The notes below the pieces were generated by a model. The model had not been told where the DNA came from. It did not search any database and was given only the letters and a program-made list of their open reading frames with translations. The translations under genes were made by a program, and so were the position numbers. This document shows, one piece after another, positions 37,962 through 48,674 of a stretch of 64,000 nucleotides of DNA (positions within the stretch are counted from its first letter, which is position 1; every line of letters begins with the position of its first letter). The DNA comes from Trichuris trichiura (lineage: Eukaryota; Nematoda; Enoplea; Trichinellida; Trichuridae): positions 806,001 to 870,000 of the forward strand of contig JBAJFE010000026.1 in NCBI GenBank assembly GCA_037903355.1. Direction: 5' to 3'.

Positions 37962-38482
37962 TCACTTAATGTGCTCTAGTTCTTTTGTCCGTCGACCACG
38001 GTGTTTCCATAATTGATAGCGTCGTGAACCACCTATACGAGAAAAAAACCAGTTCGCCCTTAGACTACGTTCGTTGATGGAAACGCTGATGTCCAGCTGA
38101 TCAGATTTACAATAATTCTAACGCCTTCCTAACCAACGCAGTCACCCTGTCCAACTGTTACTTGTTTTATCTCTTCGTTCGGGCAGGGTTTGGACCAGTT
38201 TTTCCCTTGAACCGCGAAGCCCTCTTTCCTTGTCGAATCTAACAGGAATTGTCATAAGTCGGCTGTATAATCACGATCGCTGTCGTTCCATGCCGAGTCG
38301 GCAAAAATCCGTTTGAAAATTTGCCCCGTTTGAAGTGTCATTGGAAAACAGGTTTTGCACTTCTCAAAAGGAAACCGGTTGTCATGTCGCGAAGTGACCC
38401 ATCGACGGGGGCTGGTTCTCCTTTCTAAGCAGTTGTTCTTTTTGTTGTTGGCAGTACAAAGGTGCGGGAGGGCTTCTGTCAT
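37962..38482 (-). CDS. Small basic protein, 3 exons, unassigned
   Basis: Exons in transcript order: 38275-38482, 38134-38238, 37962-38032, giving 127 aa. Intron 1 is only 36 nt and intron 2 is 101 nt; both are GT..AG and phases agree. The ATG at 38482 is directly preceded by an in-frame TAA, supporting it as the start. Peptide pieces: DNRFPFEKCKTCFPMTLQTG, then NWSKPCPNEEIKQVTVGQGD and a very basic end (RRYQLWKHRGRRTK). Another frame in 38.38-38.75 kb of the same strand is also protein-like (KWQQFEQLYIDKEKWRPD before a GTAAGT), so more upstream exons may exist and my model could be partial. No domain recognised. Confidence 0.4.
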
Positions 38483-41030
38483 TTATCTTAGGCAACTTAG
38501 TAGCCCGGCAGATAGTTATCGCAGTGTGAAACTGTAATGTTGCAGTTTCTTTTTGTTTGTCTTTTGGTGGATTAATTCTTGAAAGCTTCTGTTAGTCTAC
38601 TTTGATAAACTTACGCTCGAAATGTCAGGGCGCCATTTTTCTTTGTCGATATACAATTGCTCAAACTGCTGCCACTTTTCTCTTCGCTGAAAGGAGCAGC
38701 ACTTCGGAAAAGCGAGTTGAAGTTATTTCGTTGCCCCATTTCTTGTTGAAAGGTGCGCTCAAACTAGCTCCAGCCTACCCAAGAGTGTCGTTTTCAGGTT
38801 ATTAGCAGTTCTCATTTCCCATTGAGCTCCATCAGCCGGTTCAGTCGTCTGCTCGTTTTCTCGTTTACTGTGATTATGTACGGCTTTGAGCAAAGGAAAT
38901 TAACTTCGCAAAAAAACTTAAAAAGTAAAAATTGCCTTAAGCTTTAATTTTAATAGATGATACCGCCATTGCATAATCTCTCTGTATGTTGAACAGCTAG
39001 GTCTACTCTCTAGTGTTGCTCATCTCGATGAAGGATTAAGGTGTAGGCAATACGACGTGTAATAAGTTGAATACAGAATGTTCCCTTAGCCGGCCACACA
39101 GCGCTAGTATGTTAATATTTTAAAATGAGTTTGTGTAGACAGATTTTTTTTGCACTTTCAAATAAGGAATAGCCGTACTAGCATGTTTTCAAATATGATT
39201 CCTTTATGTCTGAGAGTCATTCTGGCTGCCGTAATTGCATAGAGATTTTTTCATAAGATTACTAAGACTTTTTAAGTTAAAGTTCTGTAGCAAGCTTGGC
39301 AGAATGGAGAATTCGAAAAAGCTAATTCAGAAGGCGGGAAAAAGAAGTCAAGCCATTAAAGCAAGTTTACAGAGTCTACCGAAACGGCTTTTTTTTAGCA
39401 GAAGGTTTGAACATTTTCAATTGCTTGGGGCACAATGTCTCTTGACGTATTCAGCCAAAAATTTTTAGAGTTGGAGTTTTTGCAAGAAAAAAGACAACAT
39501 CCAGCCAAACCAACATTTTTAGCATATCTGTATTCAAGCGTTTTAAATTGCGTTTGGATCATTTGCAAAAACGTTTCGGAAAGCAGTGATCGCATCTTCG
39601 GCTAACGATTATCCAATCGCTGTAGATCGGATCAGTGCTATCTGAACCCTTTTTGCAAATAGAGGATTCAAACGCGAATTGAAGTGCTAGAATTTGAAAA
39701 CGTGTCTTTACTTATGAAAAAATGCTCTACGTCTTAGTATATGCATATTTCTTTCGACCATTTGCGGATAAGTTGGCATATAGAATATTGAGAAATCTCC
39801 ATGGAACTATCAGCTCAGGTAAATTTGCATTTTGATATAAAAAAGGGAAAATAGCAGCGAAACGTTTTGCCGTGTAGTTAACGATGGTTTGGCAATGGTG
39901 CTGCTACAGGTTAGCTCTGCTATTTGGGAAACAATTTGCCTGTGTTGCCACAACTCACCTTCGCGCAAGAGAAAGTTGATAGGGCAACTTTTCTCGAACT
40001 GTTTTTGTACGAAGCGTATTGAATGAGAAAGTAAATAATTATCCATTATGTTTTTGCGAAAGCGCGCTGTCTACATGCAAAGCAATTTTTATTATTAATT
40101 ACCGACTTGACAAATTATCAATAACTCTGTGGGCGACAACTTTTTGCAACTGCATTTCATGGAAAATTCTAATGGGAAAAGCGGCAGTTTGCTAGCCATC
40201 ATACTTTTGTGTACGAACGCGAATAGATAGGGGATGTTCAGAGATTAGAGAGCGTATTGAAATGGTTTCCAGATTTTCTCCATTTTTCTGCCGCAATTTG
40301 CTTGGTTGATCTGTTCTTTTGTTGAGACTGTTGGCAAGCCAAACTGGTTCATCAATGGAAGGTAGCTGCGTGTTCCCATTTAACGTTTTTTATGCATTGT
40401 AACGGTTTACTCTGCGTGTAATTAGCATTTTCTTTTGTATCTTGTTCGCGCCTTTTGTTATGAGCTAAAATTTCAATCCAAAAAGTGAAAGCGAATCGTA
40501 ATTATTCATTAAACGTCATTGGCTGGAAGCTCCGCCTGTAACATGAAGCTTGCTGTTCCTGTTGAATACTGAACTTAGTAATAGTTTCATTGCCTATCGC
40601 AGGAAAAGGTATCTTTTTTCAGATAAAAATTATGTGGTAAAGAACATACCGGTTCACATAATTGCGGTTCTTCTCGTACCTGAGTAGAAACAGATTGCAC
40701 GCCTATGCTCAGTTGCTATATTATGTGAAGTGTGTTTTTTCATGGACCTTATGTAATTCTCATGAGTTATACTTTTTTGGGTAGACGGTCGCCAAGCATG
40801 TAGAAGAGGCATTTGGCATTCAGGAACGTTTAAAGTAATCTCTTTTCAATTTATACCCCATCCTGTATAGTATACAGTTCCTACATTTCGTACATATTTG
40901 AATTTTACTTGGTTACCTATTGCCGTCCCAATAGGTTCCTGTAGTTAAATGCAACATTTCTTTTCGGTGAAGGATAAGCGAGCGCTGAGTACATCTATTA
41001 AAATTACGTATTTGTTGAAAGTTTGCTTTT
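38483..41030. other. Spacer left of the duplicated segment
   Basis: Except for possible upstream exons of the 38 kb gene (38.5-38.85 kb, minus strand), nothing coding is recognised. AT-rich. Confidence 0.35.
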
Positions 41031-41044
41031 TAGATACCTTAGAA

Positions 41045-41599
41045 ATGGGTTTACTGACGATATTGAGAAAGTTGAAGGAAAAAGAAAAGGAAATGCGTAT
41101 TCTCGTGATTGGTTTGGATAATGCAGGCAAAACCACTATTTTGAAACGACTTATGGGCGAAGATGTTTCCATTACAACGCCCACATTTGGCTTTAACATA
41201 AAAACGCTCGCTTATCGCGGTTACAAGTTGAACATATGGGACGTTGGTGGCCAACTGATGCTTCGCAGCTATTGGAGAAATTATTTTGAAGAAACCGACG
41301 GTGTCATATGGGTAGTGGATTCCACGGACGTTGAACGTTTTGAGAATTGTCGAAAAGAATTGCAATCGTTGCTTGTCGAGGAACGCTTGATTAGTAGTAC
41401 ATTGGCCATACTTGCTAACAAGCAAGATTTGAATGACGCGGTATCGATTCAAACTATCCACGATGCTTTGCAACTTGATAAAATAAGAGGACACCATTGG
41501 CGTTGCTTTCCATGCAGTGGGCTCACCGGTGACAATTTAGTTGAAGGAATCGACTGGTTGGTAAATGACATTGCTTCCCGTGTCTTCACGCTAGAATGA
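41045..41599 (+). CDS. arl-2: ARL2-like small GTPase, intronless, intact (copy A)
   Basis: ADP-ribosylation factor-like 2, a regulator of tubulin-folding cofactor D and of PDE-delta cargo release in cytosol and mitochondria. 184 aa, exactly the length of human ARL2, encoded in one exon. Motifs: P-loop GLDNAGKTT (23-31), switch-[18 protein letters not shown] (switch-II), NKQD, and a CSG in place of the usual CSA guanine-specificity motif. N-terminus [20 protein letters not shown] is diagnostic for ARL2. Start chosen at 41045; the frame is open upstream to 40949 but only the later ATG matches the family. Relative to ARL2 elsewhere, GGQ is followed by LMLRSYW in place of KSLRSYW. All other confident multi-domain genes here carry many introns, so absence of introns hints at an ancient retrocopy. 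Confidence 0.93.
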   Translation: MGLLTILRKLKEKEKEMRILVIGLDNAGKTTILKRLMGEDVSITTPTFGFNIKTLAYRGYKLNIWDVGGQLMLRSYWRNYFEETDGVIWVVDSTDVERFENCRKELQSLLVEERLISSTLAILANKQDLNDAVSIQTIHDALQLDKIRGHHWRCFPCSGLTGDNLVEGIDWLVNDIASRVFTLE

Positions 41600-41946
41600 T
41601 GGTTTCTTTTGCATGTCGAAGAAAACTTTTTTTTATTTGGTAAGTCCATTGTTTAAAAACGTTTTTTATTGGCAGTTAGAGCGTTTCGTTCACAAATGAA
41701 GAGACCTGCTGCTTAAAGTCTAACTTTCGTACGCTTTGAAATCGGTTATACAATGGGCAGGATAACAGTTTAAATTATCGCCAGTGAAAACTTTGCAGAA
41801 TTGTCTTTGGTTGTGACAGCTTTTTATTAATGTAAATTAATACCGCTGAGGACGGGTCACGCGCGATCCGAAAGCTACGGATCACAGTAAAAGTTTTACT
41901 TTCCAAACGAGACTTACTTTGTAAGAATAAACAATTTAATTATGAA

Positions 41947-41977
<31 letters not shown>

Positions 41978-43555
41978 ATATTAATAATATTAATAATAGA
42001 CAAAAGACTATTCGACTGCTAAAGAAAGTAGAATTATGGGACTGCATCTCTATTTAAAATGCCAATATAGCCTGTTTTAGTCTTACGGCGTTCAACAAAA
42101 GTGTTTTAGCTGCATTTTTCATAATTAGTTATTTCTTTCATCTTCATACGATGCAGTACTGCTTGTCTTTCTGGCGCCACTTTTGTCCAACCGCGGTTTC
42201 CGTTATGTAGTAGTATTTGATCGAATAATTATTGTAGCGCCATTTTTGGATTGGCGCTTTAGTTTTATCTGTCTGCCATTAACTTGGAATGAGGTCAATA
42301 GAATGCGCGAAGTAACTCTGAATGGAAACTTATGGATTTATTAATGTTATCATAAATAAATTTTGCTGAGCTTTAGGTTGAGTTTTATGCAGCGCAACAT
42401 GGTATTGTGCCCTTGTGAATATGTAAGAGAATAAATAATAGGTGCGATTTTATAATAAATATTCGTGCCTTTATTGGGCGTATGGAGTCTGTCCGCTTAT
42501 TTCGACAAAACCAATTCTAATGGTATAGATCGAAGTCTAAATATCATTAGGACTTGAAGGTCTAATTTCCACAATTGCAGCGCTTTATTTAGAAAGATTG
42601 TTATCAAAGAAATACTTCGATGGTTGCCTTAACGGTAGTATCCCCGCCGTGAGGAGCGATCTTGATTCCGTTCAATGCCGTACTTTAAAATCGTCTTATT
42701 CGAGAAGAATTGTACCTGTCAGCAAACTGCTAGCATGTGACAAGCTGCTTTTGTTGAGAATTTCAGGTTATTTTTGAGTTGTTCACTGATAATAGTTCTT
42801 TATGTTTTTCTACATGTTTCTTGTTTTTAACTTTACGATATCTTAGAATTCACTGTTCCCTGTGCTCATCTCTTGCAACACTTGGGATATTCGTAATGTC
42901 TGCGTCAGAGGGTATGAAAATTTCCTAGTAACTAAATACCTCTTCTATAACGACTTCCAATATGCATTGTTTCTATCTTTATTTTTTATATAGCCTCTGC
43001 AGTGAGTACAATTGTATCCACGGGTTTAAAGCTCTTCCATATATCAGTGATGATGTTACAGTTGGTTTTACCATCACGGTTAACATTAATCGTATGGAAA
43101 GCAAGATGCACTTACTGATTCGACGTACATTGTCGTGGGAACGGTAATACTTTCAATTTTTCAACAGATTGAAACCTCTGCTAGAAATATTAAGAATATT
43201 TGTGATAAGTGATGCATCATTTTGATTGTTACACAATCAATAAATTTTGTGAATAGCACGAGGTATACCTTAAGGTACCTAAAATCAATGAACGAAAATG
43301 CAACATCAGTTCTACGATTTAAAGATAATGGAAACATCATATGTGTTTGAAATGCACTACATGCTAATTCAAATAGGCAGAAATTGAAGTGCGCTTCTGT
43401 TAAATAACGTCAAATAACAAGTTGACATTGGAATAACAAATATTATTTCAAGCAGCGTTTTGAATTGAGAAAAATCAACAAAACCGTTCCCAAAATTTCT
43501 ATAAAAAGCAATCACCCAAAGCGACTGCATCCAATAACAAAAGCTCACTTGCATA
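41600..43555. other. Spacer in duplicated copy A
   Basis: Non-coding part of the duplicated segment between ARL2 and the cystatin-like gene; aligns with 50439-52515. It holds a short AAT/ATT microsatellite (41946-41998). No gene recognised in either copy. Confidence 0.5.
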
Positions 43556-44404
43556 ATGGTTGCTGCTCTCAGATTAGCCGTTACTCTGTTGTGCTTAGCA
43601 TTCGCTTTGGCTGTTGAAGATGCACTGGTCAAAACATTTGCGCAAACTGCAGTTAAAAGCATAAATAAAGACAAAGACTCTGGCAACAAACTTTTCATCG
43701 TCCTTAAATACTTCAATGTCACGGAAACTAAGGATGGAGTAATTTTTGACTTAATTGCAGTTCAGACATCGTGCCCAAAAAATGCTCAGGTAAGCTACAC
43801 TGTGTTATTAAGTGAAGTATGTGCACAACAATGCTATAATCACACTCGATACGCCTATAGAACAGCTCCGATTGAACGCCCTCAATGAATCACCAGTTCC
43901 GCCATTACCATTGCTTGATGACCAAAAAGCTAGTTTAGGAACCTTTCTTTTCAAGTGAAGAGCATCTTTATGTTATCTTTATGTTCCCTCAGCTCAAATC
44001 ACGTCAACAGTGTTCGCCCTAGAAAGGTCTTAATTTCAAAACTTTTATTTTCTACTTGTATTAGCCATTCTGAAAGAGAATCAGGAACCAAAGTACACTT
44101 TCAACGAATTATAACGTAGCGAGCAATCGCATATCACTGAATGGATCTTATTCTGCTAGAGGCAATTCAATCCATTCAACCTGCTTTTCATTAGTCCTGT
44201 TGTGTTACACCATACACGTATTCACTTGTCTTCATTTAGTACAACGAAAGCAAATGTAATACGACACCAAAATCACCAGTGCTGCAGCATAAAGTTGTTG
44301 CTACAAAGAAATCTAATGGAGCATACTCTGTGGCCAGCACTGGACCGATGGATCCCGACTCAGATGAAACATTGGACACAGTGAAACTATTAAGCGCAAA
44401 GTAA
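43556..44404 (+). CDS. Secreted cystatin-like protein, 2 exons (copy A)
   Basis: Exons 43556-43789 and 44240-44404 (450-nt intron, CAG|GTAAGC and TTCATTTAG) give 132 aa. Signal peptide MVAALRLAVTLLCLAFALAV, then one domain with a cystatin-type layout: an N-terminal helix (LVKTFAQTAVKSINKDKDSG), beta strands (NKLFIVLKYFNV, GVIFDLIAVQTSCPKN) and a second Cys pair after the intron (ESKCN). The family QxVxG inhibitory loop is not evident (sequence near it is KYFNVTETKDG), so protease inhibition is uncertain. N-glycosylation-type sites NVT, NES and NTT. A near-identical paralogue lies in the second copy. Parasitic nematodes secrete such proteins; a role here is inference. Confidence 0.75.
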
Positions 44405-46148
44405 TCTTGAGAAAGAGAAGTGTATTTTGAAAGTATAAATGCACATTATCTTGACAGCGTTTCCTGTCCGCTTGAAAAGATATTAAAATTAATCGGAACA
44501 CAGTTTTCGCATTTAATCGATCTGCTTTATGACGCGGCATGCAGTGGCGCTTCTTAGATGGGAAGTTTGTTTCCGGAAAGAATCCAATCCAAAGGGAAGC
44601 ACACCTATCAGAAACGCTCCAGTTCTATTGACACATGAACACCTAGAGCGCTGTTCGCTTTTAGATAGGAGTTTTGCGAAGGCAGAAATATGACGATAAA
44701 TAAGCGAGTAGCTCTTAAAAGACCAAAATTGTTCAACTAACTGTATTGCAAAAAACTGCTTGAGATCATTCAGGAGCGAGCAGCTTGTATACGTGCACAT
44801 TTCCAGCTGCTTTCATAGATAGCTGAGTTCCCCTGTTGCCTTATGAACGCTTGAACCGCGTTTATCTATGTAGATGTTTCTTGAAACAAAATAAAAAAAC
44901 ATTTTTATCCTTTATCCTACTGAAATTGCTGCGCTCTATTACAACGTTCAGCAAAAAATTTCGTCAGTTATTACTTGAGCATTATCATCCTATTGTTCAC
45001 TCTCCCTAAACTAAAGGTGCCACCTATTTTATTTCAGAGCGCGCCGAAAAGTAATTAGCATCATAAAGTTAAAACAGCTATTCTAATATTATTAATTATC
45101 CGTTCTGTTCTTCCGCAGAGGAGATTCAGTTTGGAAACGGTTATTGAAGATATGTTTCACAGTGCAAATTTTAACTAACACAAAGATATAGTACAATTTC
45201 GATTATTACTTTCGTAGCTCTTGAAGACTTTTGTAACTGATCTTCTCTTTTCAATTTTGCGTTCCATTCTTTTGCCTGCGTAAAGACTTTTGCATTATTG
45301 CATGATGATTCTTCAACGAGGTTGGCAATCTTGTGCTTTGCTGACGCCATTTCTAAAGCGTACTATCATTGTACTTAGCACTGTAAGCCACTTTTATTTG
45401 GCACTCATATAGTTTTTAAAATTGTACCTGACTGGCAGGATACTGTGTAACTTTTAAAAACTGCATTTAGGCAGTAAAATGTACCTGAATTTCACAGTCC
45501 CGCCGCTGTTTATACTTCCGAGCAAATACCTTCAACTTCAGACCTTACGAATTCGAAAAAGCGCATGTTTTCGTTCAGCCAATTAAAAGATTGGTTAGAC
45601 AACATTGGGCATGTACAGTTTTACATTTTGGGGTCAGTAAAGTTCTGTCACCTCCTGTCGGAATTACATTAGCGCGGCTAACGGTAACTTTGCGTAGGAA
45701 ATGAGCAAGATTTTAGTGCTGATCAAAGAAACTTTTTGAGAAAACTTGTGCTGCTTTGTCACTTTTAAACTTTTGTCAAATCTCGACTCTTCTGTTGAGC
45801 AGCTCATATTTCCGGCAGATTATCTATGTCAGTGGGATACTGCTTTTCGAAAAGCGACACCCGACTACGCCCGACACAAACCAGTATGTGTTACAAGATA
45901 ATTTTCAAAAGATTTTTATATTGTTTGCTTAACTAGGTGCATTTTGCAAGCTTATTCTCGCCCTACAACGCCATTGGACGGCAAAGTTAATTCATGAGCA
46001 TCTATGAGTATGATCAAAGCAGAAAAACTAGGCTATTTCTGTAATATAGCTTGGACAAGAAAACGTGAACTATCAAAAGTAAATGGAATTATGCCTATAT
46101 CTATTGGAGTAAAAATCTGCAGGGTGCGCTCACGAACGCCCGTAGAAC
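44405..46148. other. Rest of copy A and adjoining spacer
   Basis: From 44405 to 45650 non-coding DNA matches 53350-54584. Near its end an ATG-led piece (MFSFSQLKDWLDNIGHVQFY, 45565-45624) is open in both copies but diverges at the duplication boundary, and in copy A it soon hits a stop. From 45660 the sequence matches 49288-49387. Then spacer. Confidence 0.45.
45660..45759 (+). repeat. ~100-bp direct repeat, left copy (S1)
   Basis: About 90 percent identical to 49288-49387. Starts 10 nt after the end of duplication copy A; its mate lies about 0.5 kb before copy B. The mate reads as coding (NYISAANGNVAQEMSKIL); this copy has a stop at the corresponding position (TAG after NGNFA), so it looks like a decayed coding fragment. 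Confidence 0.7.
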
Positions 46149-46305
46149 AGCCTTATCTCGTCCAGCCATTCGTTCTTATCGCTTCACCCGCAGCTCGGCC
46201 GTGTATGGGTGACGCATTGATTGCAAGCTTTATAAGCGCGCAGTCAACAAGTAAAAGCTATTCTCTAGTAGACCGATGTGGCGACATGGTGACTTGTGAG
46301 TGATT
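46149..46305 (+). repeat. 157-bp direct repeat, first copy (promoter-like)
   Basis: Matches 46695-46851 at roughly 85-90 percent, with no indel needed. Contains a TATA-like CTTTATAAGCGCGCAGTCAA and ends with ATGGTGACTTGTGAGTGA. In this copy it leads into a hairpin plus T-run at 46314-46338; in the second it leads into a RING-like frame. Confidence 0.75.
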
Positions 46306-46313
46306 TGCAGAAG

Positions 46314-46338
46314 AAGCTCCACGTCTGTGGAGCTTTTT
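46314..46338 (+). other. Perfect 9-bp hairpin followed by T5
   Basis: AAGCTCCAC and GTGGAGCTT pair around the loop GTCT, followed by more T residues (five T in total from the end of the stem). This looks like an RNA 3' end (Pol III-type or snRNA-like stem). It lies 3' of a TATA-like element in the promoter-like repeat, so a short RNA gene at about 46.2-46.34 kb is possible but unproven. Confidence 0.35.
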
Positions 46339-46694
46339 CCGCCCACATTTCGTTCGAACTTCCGCTACGTCATGCCCAAGTGAGCTTTTATAATTCATTC
46401 CTTTGTGCAGTTCATCTCCGTTCTCCTTAAATGGCAGCCCATTGCAAACGTTTTGTAGTTTTATTAATGTGGGAAACCATTTATCACTTCTATACTCATA
46501 TTCGGAGTGGTAATTTATTCGAGACGATACACAATCGTTTTTGGGCTGTGCTTATTGTAGTACAATGAATTTTCTAGCAGTTATTTTACTATCTGCACCA
46601 GTAGCGATTGCGCTGTCATAGGTTTTTCGTTGCCACATTTAGTTTGATGAAAGCCGCTCTAACGCGGCCACAAAAGTTTGAATGTTTGTTAAAA

Positions 46695-46851
46695 GCCTTA
46701 TCTCGTCGGGCTATTCATTCTTATCGCTTCCCCCGCAGCTCGGTCGCGTATGGGTGACACATTGACTGGAAGCTTTATATGCGCGCAGTCAACAAGTAAA
46801 AGCTATTCTCTAGTAAACCAGCGTGGCGCTATGGTGACTTGTGAGTGACTT
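46695..46851 (+). repeat. 157-bp direct repeat, second copy (promoter-like)
   Basis: Second copy of the block at 46149-46305, here directly in front of the degenerate RING-like sequence. The TATA-like stretch reads CTTTATATGCGCGCAGTC. Confidence 0.75.
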
Positions 46852-47103
46852 GAGCAACGCCGACTCCCGGTCACGGGTCGCCAGCGGTGTCCCATGCACA
46901 CTGACCGGCCACCTCTCTTGCCCAGTGTGCATGGGAGCGCTGAACCGCGAGGAGCTCTGCAAAGAATGCGGGCAGCGATTCTGCAGGGAGTGCGCTGCCC
47001 GGGCAATTCACCCTGCAAACGAGAGTACCCTCCCTGCAGATTGTACTGCCCGTCGCAGAGCTCCTTCATGGCGGACCCCAGTTTCGACAGCATTATTCAC
47101 ATA
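46841..47103 (+). pseudogene. Degenerate RING-finger fragment, RING1/RNF2-like
   Basis: A GC-rich block in an AT-rich setting. The first frame reads LSCPVCMGALNREELCKECG then QRFCRECAARA, matching the first half of a Polycomb RING1/RNF2 RING (CPIC...KECLHRFCADC), but the His ligand is Gln. A change of frame is then needed to continue with KREYPPCR (matching the KECPTCR part, with one Cys now Tyr) and MADPSFDSIIHI, similar to the post-RING PDPNFDALI segment, ending at a GTAAGT donor at 47103/47104. Missing ligands plus the frameshift argue for a pseudogene; no ATG start in frame is visible. A sequencing indel cannot be excluded. RING1 ligase function (H2A ubiquitination) is known for the family, not claimed here. 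Confidence 0.55.
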
Positions 47104-48674
47104 GTAAGTTGTTTTCTTTTTTTATTCCGTTGTGTTGACCTCCGTCGGCTTATCTAAAGGTATGCTAAGGTGCGCGCTATTCTTGAGTGTAAGTATAGGT
47201 CGCTCATTTTCAATATTTGACGCAATTCTGTTCAATACTTTCAATTTCCTGTCGGTTTAATTAGTTAGCATTTAGTCGCTGGTTTATATATAGTGTCAGT
47301 GTCAGCGGCAGATTAAAAATACTCTCGGAGCACAAAGCGAGGATGCCTTGCTTGAAAACCGTCCCGAATGGCCACACGAGTGTGACCCTGTCGCGGTTGC
47401 CCCTTAGTGAGTGCAATGAACAGCGTCTCTTACGAGGCTAACCGCGGCTTGTGGTCTCTAAGATCTGATCCTATCATAAGGTCGAGTGAAGGTGAACTCA
47501 CGGGCACCACTAGTTGGGACATCATTCCCTATATAAGGAGACATTGTTTTTTCCCCAACGATAAGTTTGTCCGAATGTATTAACAGAATGTTGACGTCGC
47601 TCATGAATGCTGCAGTCAGAATCCTTCATGTCGAAGGGATGGCGTCTTAGTTTATCTTTCATGAGACGGGCTAATCGAGCTTTGCCAAAAATGCGATGAA
47701 GCGTTCATTTATAATAGATAGGCGTTTTAGTCTTCTTCCCTTGATGTTCTCAAAGAAAGAATGTGTGCCTTTTTTTAAAGAAGGCTTCGACGCCTTTGTA
47801 GCCATGAATTGCTCATCAAAATTGACGTGGTTTACTTTTCTGGTGTGTGCAGCTTTTTTGACTGCAGACAACTAGAACTGTGTTATCGAAGTGCTATGGT
47901 AGTCTACGCTGCTTAGGTAGTGGCATATGACTGAAAAAGCTTCTAACTTGTTTAAGTCAATGGCTCTGAAGGGCGCGATAGCGGCTCCCTGACGCCCTGC
48001 AAAATATCGAGGACTCCTAGGATGTCGAAGGCACTACTGAAAAAGAAGGAAGTGAAAGCTTTCTTTCCACGCATCTAAGTGCTGGCTGATATGCGGAATG
48101 CTGATGAATAGCAAATAAAAGGTTCAGCGGCAGCTTGGATAATTGCCAGCCGGTATGAATCAGTGTCTGGCTGGCTAATTGTGCATGCAAAGTGGCCTGC
48201 TTGAACTATTGCCCCGCAGACGAGTGGGAAGTTGCTTGGAGCTTTGATAGACGACTATGACATTGGCTGTAGCTGGTTTTTTTTGACAACTGCGTACCAG
48301 CTTATTTAATGGGTGAATAACCAAGAATGACTTCACCTCTTGCATATTGCCTGTTCGTGTTTCTGCGAGAGTTAATTCTAAATGATTCATGCTGTCTGTT
48401 TTATTTCCTGATTTTCAGGGTAAAGTTTTGACTCCTCACTGATGCTTTTCCATTTCTGTTAGTTTTTGTGTTTGCAGAAAACACCAGTAAAGCGGCAAAA
48501 GCGGATAAGAATTGACGTAAAGTTTGCGTAACCGAGGCATGTTAACTCGCTCATAACGAACGAAAAAGTGGCAGAAATGTTTTATGTGAACACTATTGAA
48601 ATATGTACAGCGAATTCCCATTGCCGCCTGCTCTTGTAAATTTGCAAACGCATAATTCGTTTTGTTCACTTTAG
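47104..48674. other. Spacer with one GC-rich patch
   Basis: At 47340-47530 a GC-rich patch contains a short ATG frame (MPCLKTVPNGHTSVTLSRLP) faintly like the RING1 C-terminal KTTGNATVDHLSKYL motif, and a second open frame (SSEGELTGTTSWDIIPYIRR). These could be further decayed exons of the RING1-like sequence. Otherwise nothing recognised. Confidence 0.3.

Larger units (their letters stand above)
41031..45650 (+). repeat. Segmental duplication, copy A (ARL2 plus cystatin-like gene)
   Basis: About 4.6 kb that recurs in the same orientation at 49868-54584, including coding, intronic and intergenic DNA. Homology starts just upstream of the ARL2 start codon (at a TAGATA.CTTAGAA motif that resembles an acceptor) and stops abruptly within TTCTGTCA at 45650/54584. 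Small indels and scattered substitutions separate the copies. The AAT microsatellite is short here (about 41946-41998) and greatly expanded in copy B. Confidence 0.93.

Noticed and set aside
41051..41497. 148-codon minus-strand open frame inside ARL2
   Set aside because: Antisense shadow of the ARL2 coding sequence; same shadow appears in copy B.
44513..44800. Minus-strand open frame seen in both duplicate copies (also 53470-53736)
   Set aside because: Present in both copies only because the DNA is duplicated; indels between copies change its length and it has no protein-like features.
46004..46303. 99-codon plus-strand open frame across the promoter-like repeat
   Set aside because: Not conserved in the second repeat copy, which has stops in that frame.
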